A DNA stretch of 64,000 nucleotides from contig CAJOHN010000002.1 in the NCBI GenBank assembly GCA_905234235.1, positions 62,001 to 126,000 of the forward strand. Direction: 5' to 3'. Source of the stretch: an uncultured Selenomonadaceae bacterium (lineage in GTDB: Bacteria; Bacillota; Negativicutes; Selenomonadales; Selenomonadaceae). The notes under the pieces are model-generated. The model worked only from the letters and a program-made list of their open reading frames with translations. It was not told the DNA's origin and made no database searches. The translations under genes and the position numbers were made by a program. Positions 47,020 to 56,213 of this stretch are shown here, piece by piece. How positions within the stretch are numbered: position 1 is the stretch's first letter; every line of letters starts with the position of its first letter.

Positions 47020-49638
47020 TTATTTATCGAGCGAAACTTTTTTGGCGTTGAAGGTAAAAATTTTCCCGTCGAAGTCGATTTCTACCGTGTCGCCTTCCTT
47101 TATCGCGCCCGAAATAATTTTTTTACTGAGTTCGGTTTCGACGGTGTGAGTTAAAAGTCGTTTAAGCGGACGTGCTCCGAAGTTAGCATCGAAACCTTTA
47201 TTGGCAAGCGCAGTAACCGCCTCCGCCGTCCACGTCAGCTTAACGTTGATTTGTTTTTCGAGGCGTTCGCTGAGATTCTTAAGTAAAATCTCTGCGATAG
47301 CTTGGACTTGTTCCTTAGCCAGCGACTTGAAGACGACAATATCATCAATGCGGTTAAGAAATTCGGGGCGGAAATAATTTTTGAGCAAATCCTTGATAAT
47401 CGATTCGGCTTCGGCGAACGCTTTATTGGTAATGAAACCGATTTTGGCGCGTTGAAGAATTTCTTGCGAGCCGAGATTGCTTGTCATGATGATAACGGTA
47501 TTTTTAAAGTTGACGACGCGCCCTTTGCCGTCGGTTAATCTGCCGTCGTCGAGGATTTGTAAAAGCACGTTGAAAATATCGCGGTGAGCCTTTTCGATTT
47601 CGTCGAGGAGAATGACGCTGTAAGGTCTGCGGCGGACTTGTTCAGTTAATTGCCCGCCCTCATCGTAGCCGACGTAACCGGGAGGCGCGCCGATAAGTCT
47701 TGCGACGGTATGTTTCTCCATGTACTCTGACATATCAACGCGAATGATACTGCGTTCGTCATCGAAGAGAGCCTCCGCGAGGGCTTTAGCGAGTTCGGTT
47801 TTGCCGACGCCGGTCGGTCCGAGAAAAATAAACGAGCCGATAGGACGATTAGGATCTTTGATACCTGCGCGGGCGCGGAGGATAGCCTCGCTGACGACTT
47901 TAACAGCCTCATCTTGCCCGACAACGCGTTCATGCAAAGTATCTTCGAGGTGCAAAAGTTTTTCACGTTCGCCCGTCAACATTTTAGCGAGCGGAATGCC
48001 CGTCCAACGACTTACGACTTTGGCAATATCTTCCTCGCCGACTTCTTCCTTCAACAGGCGCGAATCTTTATCTTGCGCGGCAATTTCTTCCTCGAATTTC
48101 TTTAAGTCATTCATAAGTTGAGGGAGCTTGCCGTATTTAAGTTCGGACGCCTTCTGGAGGTTGTAAGCGCGTTGAGCCTCTTCGATTTCATTATTAACGG
48201 CGTCGATTTCTTTTTTAATGGCGCGGACGCGTAGGATAGATTGTTTTTCGGCTTCCCACTTATCACGCAGAGTTTTTTCCTTATCTTTGAGCTGAGTAAT
48301 TTCTTCGACGATAGATTTTAATTTTTCTTTAGAGGCGGCGTCGGATTCTTTTTTAAGGGCTTGCTCTTCGATTTCGAGTTGCATAATTTTACGGCGCGTC
48401 TCGTCGATAGGAGCGGGCAACGATTCAATTTCAGTGCGAAGTTTAGCGGCGGCTTCGTCAACCAAATCGATTGCCTTATCCGGTAAAAATCTATCGCTGA
48501 TATATCTGTCAGAAAGTGTCGCCGCGCTGACCAATGCCGCGTCCCGAATCCTAACGCCGTGATGAACTTCGTAACGTTCTTTGATTCCGCGCAGAATTGT
48601 AATGGTATCCTCGACGCTGGGCTCGCCGACAAGGACGGGTTGGAAACGGCGTTCAAGGGCGGTGTCTTTCTCGATATATTTCCTGTATTCGTTAAGGGTG
48701 GTTGCGCCGATACAACGCAATTCTCCGCGAGCAAGCATTGGCTTAAGAATATTTCCGGCGTCGATTGCACCCTCCGCCTTGCCCGCGCCAACGACGGTAT
48801 GAACTTCATCGATAAAAAGTAAAATCTGCCCGTCTGACTTGGTAATTTCGTTTAGGACTGCTTTAAGACGTTCCTCGAATTCGCCTCTGAACTTTGCGCC
48901 GGCAATAAGCGAACCCATATCAAGCGCGTAAAGAGTTTTATTCTTGAGAGATTCGGGGACATCGCCCGCAACGATTCGACGTGCCAAGCCTTCGACGATA
49001 GCGGTTTTGCCGACGCCCGGCTCGCCGATAAGCACGGGATTATTTTTTGTACGACGGCTGAGAATTTCGATAGTGCGACGAATTTCCTCGTCGCGCCCGA
49101 TGACAGGGTCGAGTTTACCGGCGCGAGCCATCTGTGTTAAATCTCTGCCGAATTTGGCGAGGCTTTGATAAGTTTCTTCGGGATTATCGCTTGTGACATT
49201 CTGCTTACGATATTGCTTAATCGCCGCGTCGATTTTATCTTTGGAAAGTTTAAACTCTCTGGCAATATCTTGAATTTCTTTTTTGCCGTCAGTGACAAGG
49301 GCAAGCAATAAATGTTCGGTGCTTATAAATTCATCCTTCATTGCCGCTGAATATTCTCGTGCCTTACCGACAACCCTCGCGAGGTCTACGCCCATTGACA
49401 GCCGCTCTTGTCCTTTGACTTGCGGAATTTTATTGAGCTCCGCCTCTAATTTTACTTTCAACATTGGTAAATCGGTTTGACATTCGTTGAAAATGGTTGC
49501 GAGCAAACCCTCCGGTTCTTTTGCGAGCGCGAGCATTAAATGTAATGAATTAAATTCCTGATGATACTTCATCGCGGCGAGTTGTTGAGCCGCTTGCATT
49601 GCCTGTTGTGCTTTCGCAGTATATTTTTCTCCTGCCAT
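47020..49638 (-). CDS. clpB: ATP-dependent disaggregase ClpB
   Basis: An 872-aa Hsp100 protein with an N-terminal Clp repeat domain, two AAA+ modules (Walker [10 protein letters not shown] and GPTGVGKTE; Walker [11 protein letters not shown] and VILLDEIEK) and a long coiled-coil middle domain (about residues 400-530) that distinguishes ClpB from ClpA/ClpC. It rescues aggregated proteins together with DnaK, DnaJ and GrpE. A good promoter lies at 49673-49701. No HrcA (CIRCE) or CtsR operator with correct spacing is found upstream, so its heat control is unclear. Confidence 0.97.
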   Translation of the reverse strand: MAGEKYTAKAQQAMQAAQQLAAMKYHQEFNSLHLMLALAKEPEGLLATIFNECQTDLPMLKVKLEAELNKIPQVKGQERLSMGVDLARVVGKAREYSAAMKDEFISTEHLLLALVTDGKKEIQDIAREFKLSKDKIDAAIKQYRKQNVTSDNPEETYQSLAKFGRDLTQMARAGKLDPVIGRDEEIRRTIEILSRRTKNNPVLIGEPGVGKTAIVEGLARRIVAGDVPESLKNKTLYALDMGSLIAGAKFRGEFEERLKAVLNEITKSDGQILLFIDEVHTVVGAGKAEGAIDAGNILKPMLARGELRCIGATTLNEYRKYIEKDTALERRFQPVLVGEPSVEDTITILRGIKERYEVHHGVRIRDAALVSAATLSDRYISDRFLPDKAIDLVDEAAAKLRTEIESLPAPIDETRRKIMQLEIEEQALKKESDAASKEKLKSIVEEITQLKDKEKTLRDKWEAEKQSILRVRAIKKEIDAVNNEIEEAQRAYNLQKASELKYGKLPQLMNDLKKFEEEIAAQDKDSRLLKEEVGEEDIAKVVSRWTGIPLAKMLTGEREKLLHLEDTLHERVVGQDEAVKVVSEAILRARAGIKDPNRPIGSFIFLGPTGVGKTELAKALAEALFDDERSIIRVDMSEYMEKHTVARLIGAPPGYVGYDEGGQLTEQVRRRPYSVILLDEIEKAHRDIFNVLLQILDDGRLTDGKGRVVNFKNTVIIMTSNLGSQEILQRAKIGFITNKAFAEAESIIKDLLKNYFRPEFLNRIDDIVVFKSLAKEQVQAIAEILLKNLSERLEKQINVKLTWTAEAVTALANKGFDANFGARPLKRLLTHTVETELSKKIISGAIKEGDTVEIDFDGKIFTFNAKKVSLDK

Positions 49639-49672
49639 GATTTATCACTCCCAAATTTTTACTTCGCCGCAA

Positions 49673-49701
49673 ATGATAAACGCAAAACGGCAAAAAGTCA
49701 A
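49673..49701 (-). promoter_or_regulatory. Promoter of clpB
   Basis: On the minus strand TTGACT (49696-49701) and TATCAT (49673-49678) are 17 bases apart. A second TTGAC lies eight bases upstream of the -35. Confidence 0.65.
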
Positions 49702-49727
49702 TACGTCAAGAAAATTTTTTATGGACT

Positions 49728-49755
49728 TTGTTTTTATCGGAACTTCTGCTATAAT
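49728..49755 (+). promoter_or_regulatory. Promoter of the SGNH-CitC-like fusion gene
   Basis: TTGTTT (49728-49733) and TATAAT (49750-49755) are 16 bases apart, followed by GAAGGAGG before the ATG at 49777. Confidence 0.6.
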
Positions 49756-49776
49756 TTTTGCGAAGGAGGCTGAACG

Positions 49777-51624
49777 ATGGATAATGACATGATACTTTTA
49801 ATGCGTCTGCGCGATTGTTTTACCGGCGGCTACACACTCCCGCAGTTTTGCGCTGACGAGAAAATTAAAAAGCCGCTGTTTGTATCCGAGCAAAAAATTT
49901 CGCAACTCGTCTGGGAAATTTACGTGCAGTTTCGTTACGATAAAAAAATGTCGCCGCAATTTGCCTTCCTCGACGTGCCGAATGGTGAAATTAATTTTTC
50001 TATCTTTGGCATAATTCCTCCGCTCTACTACAAAAATTTTTCGGAAGTAAATCCCGTAGCCTTCGACGCGATTATTTTGCTGACGACTAGGGAAGTTAAG
50101 ATTAGCGGCAAGGTAATTTCATTCGCCGCGCTGACAGATTTTTTTGTCCGAAAAACTTACGCCGAAATTCCCTTGCTGAACTTTTTGCAACGCTACCCGA
50201 AAACGAAACTGATTGTAACGAAGTTCCCTTCGATTTGGCGTTACAAGGACGCTTTGGATTTTCATAAGCAACTTAAAAACATAGAAGAAATGCGTAAGAT
50301 TCTCCGCGCAGATAAAAGCGGCAACGTCAAAACTCCGCTCGATAGATTCGGCTACACCAATCAAGAAGTTTTGACACTTATGGAGGCTCCGCCCGCAAAA
50401 TCTAATCCCGACGGCTCAACGACTATGGGCGATAACGACCATCCTTTAATGAGAATTAAAAACGGCAGGCGTGAAACTGCTTATCAGCCCGAACACTTTT
50501 TGAACAGAATTTATTTCGTCGGGACGTGCCACGATTTCGGAGTGAATACACCCTTTGACAAGACGACCGAAAGTTACCTGCAGAAAATGTTGAACGAAAA
50601 TAACCTGCCTTACCGCGTCGAAAATATAAGTCAGCGTTATTGGAACCGCTACCAAGATATTTTCTACAATCTGAACAAGCTGACACCCGCGCCCGGCGAT
50701 ATTATTTTTATTTGGCTGGGCGACATGGCGGCACCGAATCTGCCATTCCTAGATTTATCGGATGTGTTCGATCCGCCGCACAATTACAAAGAATTTTATT
50801 GCACGCAGGGGCACGTCAACGAGTTGGGTTATAAATTGGTGGCGGAGAAATATTTTGATTGCTTGACGGCGAATAATTTCTTCCGCGATATTGAGTTCAA
50901 ATATCCCAGTCCAAATAAAACTCATCATAGGTATGGTGTGCCTCCGCAATTCGAGAGAAGTTACTCGGAAAGTTTTTACAGCGATGAACTCGAACAGTAT
51001 AAACAACAACTGCGAGCGAAAAGAATTCCAATCGGCGCGTTGGTTATGAATTGCAATCCGTTCACGCTCGGACATCAATATCTTGTCGAGTACGCGGCGG
51101 CTAGGGTTGTGCGGCTGTATATTTTCGTCATCGAAGAGGATAAGAGCGAGTTCCCATTTGCGGACAGGATTGAGCTTGTGCGTTATGGTGTCCAACATTT
51201 ATCTAACGTCGAAGTTTTGTCGAGCGGTAAGTGCTTTGCTTCTCAGCAGACTTTTTCGGAGTATTTCAACAAAGCTCAGTTCCAAGACGTTCAAGTTGAT
51301 CCGAGCTTGGACACTGAAATATTCGGCAAGGAAATTGCGCCGACGCTCGGGATAACGATACGATTTGCGGGCGAGGAGCCTAAAGATAACGTCACGCGCC
51401 AACTCAACGAGAACATGAGAGAACTTTTGCCGCGCTACGGAATTGAATTCTGCGAAATTCCGCGTAAGACTCTTGGCGATGAGCCGATAAGCGCAAGCAT
51501 CGTTCGCGAAGCTCTCAAGGTTGGCAACTTCACCAAGATAAAACAACTCGTTCCCGCTACGACGTTCCTCTATCTGCGCGGAAGATACTCTTTCGGCAGG
51601 AAAATAACGGCGCGGGAAGAATAA
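49777..51624 (+). CDS. Fusion of an SGNH-like domain and a citrate-lyase-ligase-like adenylyltransferase
   Basis: A 615-aa cytoplasmic protein. Residues 1-240 are unrecognised. Residues about 248-370 (RIYFVGTCHDFGVNTPFD, then IIFIWLGDMAAP, then TQGHVNELGYKLVAEKYF) resemble an SGNH-hydrolase fold with a DxxH-like end. Residues about 410-610 form a nucleotidyltransferase domain of the CitC C-terminal type, with MNCNPFTLGHQYLVEYAA as the HxGH-class motif (T-L-G-H) and EPISASIVREAL as the ISxSxVR site. CitC adenylylates or acetylates the citrate lyase carrier, but no citrate lyase genes are here. The substrate is unknown. ATG at 49777 has GAAGGAGG. Confidence 0.7.
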   Translation: MDNDMILLMRLRDCFTGGYTLPQFCADEKIKKPLFVSEQKISQLVWEIYVQFRYDKKMSPQFAFLDVPNGEINFSIFGIIPPLYYKNFSEVNPVAFDAIILLTTREVKISGKVISFAALTDFFVRKTYAEIPLLNFLQRYPKTKLIVTKFPSIWRYKDALDFHKQLKNIEEMRKILRADKSGNVKTPLDRFGYTNQEVLTLMEAPPAKSNPDGSTTMGDNDHPLMRIKNGRRETAYQPEHFLNRIYFVGTCHDFGVNTPFDKTTESYLQKMLNENNLPYRVENISQRYWNRYQDIFYNLNKLTPAPGDIIFIWLGDMAAPNLPFLDLSDVFDPPHNYKEFYCTQGHVNELGYKLVAEKYFDCLTANNFFRDIEFKYPSPNKTHHRYGVPPQFERSYSESFYSDELEQYKQQLRAKRIPIGALVMNCNPFTLGHQYLVEYAAARVVRLYIFVIEEDKSEFPFADRIELVRYGVQHLSNVEVLSSGKCFASQQTFSEYFNKAQFQDVQVDPSLDTEIFGKEIAPTLGITIRFAGEEPKDNVTRQLNENMRELLPRYGIEFCEIPRKTLGDEPISASIVREALKVGNFTKIKQLVPATTFLYLRGRYSFGRKITAREE

Positions 51625-51668
51625 AATTTTAAACATTTATCAACAGCAATTCGCGAGGGGATTTTTAT

Positions 51669-52193
51669 ATGAATTCAATCATTGGACAAGAGGTAAAAAG
51701 TTGGATAATATCAATCGTGTCGGCGGTGGCAGTCGCGATGCTGATTCGGACTTTTATCGTAGAGCTTTACGTTGTCGACGGACCGAGTATGCAACCGACA
51801 TTGCAGGACGGCGAGCGGCTGGTTGTCAACAAATTCATTTATCATTGGCGCGACCCGTTGAAAAGCGAAGTCGTTATCTTCCGCTACCCGCGTGACCACA
51901 GCCGCGATTTTATTAAGCGTGTGATAGCCGTCGGCGGCGATACGATTGAGATTAAGGATGGGCATGTTTTTGTTAATGACGCGCTTGTCAACGAGGATTA
52001 CATTGCTGAGAAGACGCGCACCGAATATCCTAAACAAACCGTGCCCGAAGGAACTTTATTTGTATGCGGCGATAATCGGCGGAATTCTTTGGACTCGCGT
52101 TTCCCCGACGTCGGATTTGTTCCGCTTGAACTTGTTAAGGGAAAAGCCGCGCTGATTTTCTGGCCGATTGATTACATTGCCGCGTTGCCGTGA
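51669..52193 (+). CDS. lepB: Signal peptidase I LepB
   Basis: A 174-aa membrane protease that removes signal peptides. One N-terminal transmembrane helix (IISIVSAVAVAMLIRTFIV) precedes the catalytic serine in VDGPSMQPTL and the lysine in RDFIKRVIAVGGD. CGDNRRNSLDSRFPDVGFV is the conserved box E. ATG at 51669 follows a GAGGGG site. Its end overlaps upstream reading of pyrB. Confidence 0.95.
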   Translation: MNSIIGQEVKSWIISIVSAVAVAMLIRTFIVELYVVDGPSMQPTLQDGERLVVNKFIYHWRDPLKSEVVIFRYPRDHSRDFIKRVIAVGGDTIEIKDGHVFVNDALVNEDYIAEKTRTEYPKQTVPEGTLFVCGDNRRNSLDSRFPDVGFVPLELVKGKAALIFWPIDYIAALP

Positions 52194-52237
52194 ACAATAA
52201 TTGGCAAATAAATCTTGGACGATTGGAGGTTGTGAAT

Positions 52238-53161
52238 TTGTTAGGGAAAAGTATTATCGGCATGAAAAATTTTTCTGTGGAAGAAATTCGGCTCGTCTTG
52301 AATGCCGCTCGTAAGATGAAACAAATAATTAAGCGCGGCGGAGATAAAAAATTGTCGAACCTGCGCGGCAAGGCGATAGTGAATCTTTTCTATGAACCGT
52401 CGACGCGAACGCGGACATCATTTGAGCTGGCAGGAAAATATCTCGGCGCGGATGTCGTCAGCATTAACAGCGGCACAAGCAGTATCGTTAAGGGCGAAAG
52501 TTTGCGCGACACTCTCAAGACGATTGAGGCGATGGGCGTCGATGCGATTGTCATGCGGCATAAGGCGGAGGGCGCGGCTGATTACGCGACGCAAGTTGTT
52601 AAGCCCATGATAATCAACGCAGGCGACGGAGCTCATGCGCACCCCTCGCAAGCACTTTTGGATTTGTTTACGATTGAACAGCATAAAGGACGGCTGGCAG
52701 GTTTGAAGGTCGCGATTGTCGGAGATATTTTACACAGCCGCGTTGCCCGTTCCGACGTTTACGCTATGACTAAAATGGGAATGGAAGTTCACCTCGCCGG
52801 ACCGAAAACCTTACTGCCGAGATTTTTTAAGTTTGACGGCGTAAAAGTTCACGAGGACATTGAACACGCAATTACCGGAGCCGACGTTATAAACGTCCTG
52901 CGAATTCAACTTGAGCGGCAACAAGCCGGCTTATTTCCTTCGACGCGAGAATATGCAAGAGCTTTCGGAATAAACAACGAACGCTTGAGATTGGCGGCGG
53001 AGGACGTTTTAATTTTACATCCGGGTCCGCAGAATAAGGGCTTGGAAATTTCATCGGAAGTAACCTACTGCGAACGCTCGGCGATTCAAGAGCAAGTTCA
53101 AAACGGCGTAGCGGTTCGCATGGCATTACTTGATTTGACTTTGAATGGAGGTGTTAAATAA
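52238..53161 (+). CDS. pyrB: Aspartate carbamoyltransferase catalytic subunit PyrB
   Basis: A 307-aa enzyme forming carbamoyl-aspartate in pyrimidine synthesis. Carbamoyl-phosphate-binding EPSTRTRTSFELA, HPSQALLDLFTI and the DVINVLRIQLERQ region with the aspartate-binding loop are present. The TTG at 52238 has GGAGG eight bases upstream and gives the standard length; the frame is open to a GTG at 52190 overlapping lepB. It is followed directly by an 89-aa gene and pyrC. No pyrI regulatory subunit is seen, and no pyrR attenuator is obvious upstream. Confidence 0.95.
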   Translation: MLGKSIIGMKNFSVEEIRLVLNAARKMKQIIKRGGDKKLSNLRGKAIVNLFYEPSTRTRTSFELAGKYLGADVVSINSGTSSIVKGESLRDTLKTIEAMGVDAIVMRHKAEGAADYATQVVKPMIINAGDGAHAHPSQALLDLFTIEQHKGRLAGLKVAIVGDILHSRVARSDVYAMTKMGMEVHLAGPKTLLPRFFKFDGVKVHEDIEHAITGADVINVLRIQLERQQAGLFPSTREYARAFGINNERLRLAAEDVLILHPGPQNKGLEISSEVTYCERSAIQEQVQNGVAVRMALLDLTLNGGVK

Positions 53162-53430
53162 TGAAATTCATCATCAGCGAAGACGGCACAATAACTATCA
53201 ACAGTACGTTTGTCAGAACAATGTACGTTGCGGAAGACGACGCTTCTTTTAGCGATCATCGCACGGTTGTTAAAGTGAACGCCGAACTTCACAACGACTC
53301 GACCAAATCCGAAGGCAATTATATTGTCACTTTGGCGACGTTTGACAGCGGCAACATTAAAGCGGATTACGAGGCGGCGAAAGTTTATCTGGCGAAACTC
53401 GTTGACGCCATGAACGGAGGCGCGAGATGA
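53161..53430 (+). CDS. Small conserved-looking protein between pyrB and pyrC
   Basis: An 89-aa soluble protein with an alternating beta pattern (FIISEDGTITINSTFVRTMYV), a central charged part and a C-terminal helix (ADYEAAKVYLAKLVDAMNGG). GGAGG lies upstream of the ATG, and its end overlaps pyrC by four bases (ATGA). The tight placement argues that it is a real gene translated with the pyr genes. It is too short and different to be PyrI. I do not recognise it. Confidence 0.7.
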   Translation: MKFIISEDGTITINSTFVRTMYVAEDDASFSDHRTVVKVNAELHNDSTKSEGNYIVTLATFDSGNIKADYEAAKVYLAKLVDAMNGGAR

Positions 53431-54755
53431 ATAATCAAACGTGGCAAATTCGGCGCATGGAGTCAAATATTTCGGAAGTATTTTTAATTCGTAACGGGCG
53501 CGTCATCGACCCTGCTAATAATTTTGATGACGTGGCGGATATTTTGATTGTCGACGGGAAGATTGCGGCGGTTAAGCCCGAAATAAGTTTTTCAGCCGAT
53601 TACGAATACGACGCGACGGGAAAAATCGTGACGCCCGGTTTGATTGATATGCACGTTCATCTGCGCGAGCCGGGTCAAGAAGCTAAGGAAGATTTCCTAA
53701 GCGGCTCCAAAGCGGCGGCGGCGGGCGGTTTCACGACGGTTGCGACAATGCCGAATACTTCTCCGGTTGTCGACAATGCGGCATTGGTTCGGGCAATGGT
53801 TAAACGTGCTGAGGAAGTCGGGATTGTCAACGTAAAAATTATCGGCGCGGTAACTAAAAATCAGCAAGGGCAAGAACTCGCCGAAATGCGCGACATGATT
53901 ACTGCGGGCGCGGTTGCCTTCAGCGACGATGGACACTTCGACGACAACGCCAAAATTTTTATGAACGCGCTGGATTATCTTCACGACACGGGCAAGGTTA
54001 TCATTTGTCACGAGGAAGAAACTTCGCTTGTCAAAGGCGGCGTCATGAACGAGGGCGAACGCTCGGCAATTTTGGGCTTGAAAGGTCGCCCGACGGTTGC
54101 GGAAGATATTGCGGTTGCTCGCGACGTTTTACTTGCCGAATACACGGGCGGGCGCGTTCATATTGCTCACATTAGTTCTGCGCGGGCGGTTGATATTGTT
54201 CGCTACGCTAAGAAACGCGGCGTCAAAGTTACGGCGGAAGTTACTCCTCAGCATTTGACGATGACGGAGGACTTGGTTAATCCTGCTGATACTTCGACGA
54301 AAATTAATCCGCCGCTGAGAACTCAAAAGGATTGCGACGCGATGTTGGAAGGTTTACTCGACGGCACGATTGATATGATTGTAACGGATCATTCTCCTCA
54401 CGCGCCCGAAGAAAAAGATAGGGAATATATTTACGCGCCGAGCGGTTTCCCCGGACTTGAAACGAGCGTCGGCATTTTGTTCACGGAACTTTATCACAAG
54501 GGCAAGATTGACTTGAAAACTTTAATCTCCAAGATGACTGCCGCGCCCGCGCAGATTTTCGGTTTGAACGCGGGGAATTTATCAATCGACATGCCCGCCG
54601 ACATTACAATTATCGACCCCGAACTTACTTGGACGGTTGACGCGAAAAACTTTTATACTAAGGGCAGTCACTCTCCGTTTATCGGGCGCGAACTTAAAGG
54701 GCGAGCCGTCGCGACGATTGTCAGAGGAAATTTAATGAAGCTCAACCAGTGGTAA
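53427..54755 (+). CDS. pyrC: Dihydroorotase PyrC
   Basis: A 442-aa class I dihydroorotase closing the ring of carbamoyl-aspartate. Zinc ligands occur in DMHVHLREPG, ICHEEE, VHIAHISSA and VTDHSPHAPEE; the TPQHL segment is also typical. ATG at 53427 has GGAGGCG upstream and overlaps the preceding stop; an internal ATG at 53457 would begin closer to the usual family start. It completes a compact pyrB-x-pyrC group. Confidence 0.95.
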   Translation: MNNQTWQIRRMESNISEVFLIRNGRVIDPANNFDDVADILIVDGKIAAVKPEISFSADYEYDATGKIVTPGLIDMHVHLREPGQEAKEDFLSGSKAAAAGGFTTVATMPNTSPVVDNAALVRAMVKRAEEVGIVNVKIIGAVTKNQQGQELAEMRDMITAGAVAFSDDGHFDDNAKIFMNALDYLHDTGKVIICHEEETSLVKGGVMNEGERSAILGLKGRPTVAEDIAVARDVLLAEYTGGRVHIAHISSARAVDIVRYAKKRGVKVTAEVTPQHLTMTEDLVNPADTSTKINPPLRTQKDCDAMLEGLLDGTIDMIVTDHSPHAPEEKDREYIYAPSGFPGLETSVGILFTELYHKGKIDLKTLISKMTAAPAQIFGLNAGNLSIDMPADITIIDPELTWTVDAKNFYTKGSHSPFIGRELKGRAVATIVRGNLMKLNQW

Positions 54756-54777
54756 AAAATAAAGGAGGCGTTTCTTT

Positions 54778-56064
54778 ATGGGATTTATTCAAGCGGCATT
54801 GGCGGCGGCAAGCGGAGTACTCGGTGACCAGTGGAAGGAATATTTTTATTGCGACAGCCTCACGCCTGAGATTTTAGTTTCTAAGGGACACAGACGTAAA
54901 ACCAGCCGTTGGAGTTCCAATGACGGCGACGATAATATCATAACGAACGGCTCGAAAGTCGCAGTCAACGACGGGCAATGCGTTATCGTCGTTCAAAACG
55001 GCAAAGTTATCGACATCTGCGCGGACAGCGGCGAATATATTTACGATAAATCCGTTGAGCCTTCAATCTTCAACAATAACAAAACTATCGTCGAGAACAT
55101 TCAAGATATTTTCTTTAACATAAGAGACCGTTTTACATTCGGCGGCGATACAGGACGCGATGAACGTATTTATTACTTCAACACCAAAGAAATTATCGGC
55201 AACAAATACGGCACGCCCAGCCCGATTCCGTTCCGTGTCGTCGATTACAATATCGGGCTTGACGTTGACATTGCGATTAAATGTTTCGGCTCCTATAGCT
55301 ACAAAATTATCAACCCGATGCTTTTCTACGCCAATGTTTGCGGCAATGTTGCAGATGTTTATAATCGTTCGGAGATTGATGCGCAACTTAAAACCGAACT
55401 CATGACGGCGTTGCAACCTGCCTTCGCGAAAATTTCTGAAATGGGCATTCGTTACAGTGCGTTGCCCGCTCACACGCAGGAACTCGCCGACGCTCTTAAC
55501 GAAGTCCTCAGTAAAAAATGGGGCGAACTGCGCGGCTTGAAAGTTGTATCGTTCGGCGTGTCGAATGTCAGCGCGAGCGAAGAAGATGCCCAGATGATTA
55601 AAGAAATGCAACGTAGCGGCGCATTAAGAAATCCCGCTATGGCGGCGGCTGTTTTGACTTCCGCGCAGGCTAATGCAATGCAGAGTGCGGCAAATAATTC
55701 TGCGGGCGCGATGACCGGCTTTATGGGAATGGGCATGGCAAACGCGGCGGGCGGTATCAACGCAGGGAATTTGTTCGCGATGGCTCAGCAACAACAACAG
55801 GCTCAACAATCTCAACAACAAAAACCTCCAACGTGGAAATGTTCAGCTTGCGGGCACGAAGATAATCGCGGAAATTTCTGCGCGGAGTGCGGAGCTCCCA
55901 AGCCCGTCGTCAACGAATGGAAGTGCGAATGCGGCGCGGTTAATAAAGGCAAATTCTGCGCGGAATGCGGCAAGCCTCGCCCCGTCAGCAACGAATGGAA
56001 ATGCGAATGCGGCGCGGTTAATAAAGGTAAATTCTGCATGGAATGCGGCAAGCCTCGCCCGTAA
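54778..56064 (+). CDS. SPFH-domain protein with three C-terminal zinc ribbons
   Basis: A 428-aa protein of the YdjI/virion-core-like SPFH group. Residues 15-260 form a beta/alpha SPFH domain (for example DGQCVIVVQNGKVIDICAD and FGVSNVSASEEDAQMIKEMQ). A Gly/Ala/Met-rich and glutamine-rich linker follows (about 290-350). Three CxxC...CxxC zinc ribbons end the protein: CSACGHEDNRGNFCAECG, then two almost identical copies of CECGAVNKGKFC-x-ECG. The last two arise from a 78-base tandem duplication. Related proteins assemble into membrane-associated rings. AAGGAGG precedes the ATG, and a terminator follows. Confidence 0.82.
   Translation: MGFIQAALAAASGVLGDQWKEYFYCDSLTPEILVSKGHRRKTSRWSSNDGDDNIITNGSKVAVNDGQCVIVVQNGKVIDICADSGEYIYDKSVEPSIFNNNKTIVENIQDIFFNIRDRFTFGGDTGRDERIYYFNTKEIIGNKYGTPSPIPFRVVDYNIGLDVDIAIKCFGSYSYKIINPMLFYANVCGNVADVYNRSEIDAQLKTELMTALQPAFAKISEMGIRYSALPAHTQELADALNEVLSKKWGELRGLKVVSFGVSNVSASEEDAQMIKEMQRSGALRNPAMAAAVLTSAQANAMQSAANNSAGAMTGFMGMGMANAAGGINAGNLFAMAQQQQQAQQSQQQKPPTWKCSACGHEDNRGNFCAECGAPKPVVNEWKCECGAVNKGKFCAECGKPRPVSNEWKCECGAVNKGKFCMECGKPRP
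55912..56064 (+). repeat. 78-base tandem duplication encoding zinc ribbons 2 and 3
   Basis: Units 55912-55989 and 55990-56064 are nearly identical in DNA as well as protein, differing at few bases (one changes Ala to Met in the last ribbon). The near identity points to a recent duplication. Confidence 0.85.
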
Positions 56065-56084
56065 AAATTTTGCGATAATAAATC

Positions 56085-56117
56085 GGAGTCGTTCAAATTT
56101 CGGACGGCTCTTTTTTT
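56085..56117 (+). terminator. Terminator after the SPFH gene
   Basis: GAGTCGT and ACGGCTC form a seven-pair stem (one G-T pair) followed by seven T. Confidence 0.8.
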
Positions 56118-56142
56118 GTCAAGAAAACATTTTCAACCTACC

Positions 56143-56171
56143 TTGAAATGCATTCAATGCTGTTGTATAAT
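56143..56171 (+). promoter_or_regulatory. Promoter and possible operator of the fructose operon
   Basis: TTGAAA (56143-56148) and TATAAT (56166-56171) are 17 bases apart. The -35 is part of an imperfect palindrome TTGAAATGCATTCAA (56143-56157), and AATGC is repeated just after, a candidate site for a FruR-type repressor (inference). Confidence 0.7.
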
Positions 56172-56213
56172 CGCACAAGAATTTTCAATCAACTTTATAA
56201 GGGGGAAACTTTT

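Noticed and set aside
49639..49660. CIRCE-like sequence (TTATCACTC) near the clpB start
   Set aside because: Only one imperfect half is present and there is no inverted partner nine bases away.
49690..49712. Possible CtsR operator (two GTCAA words) upstream of clpB
   Set aside because: The two words are eight bases apart rather than the ten expected for CtsR, and they coincide with the -35 region of the clpB promoter.
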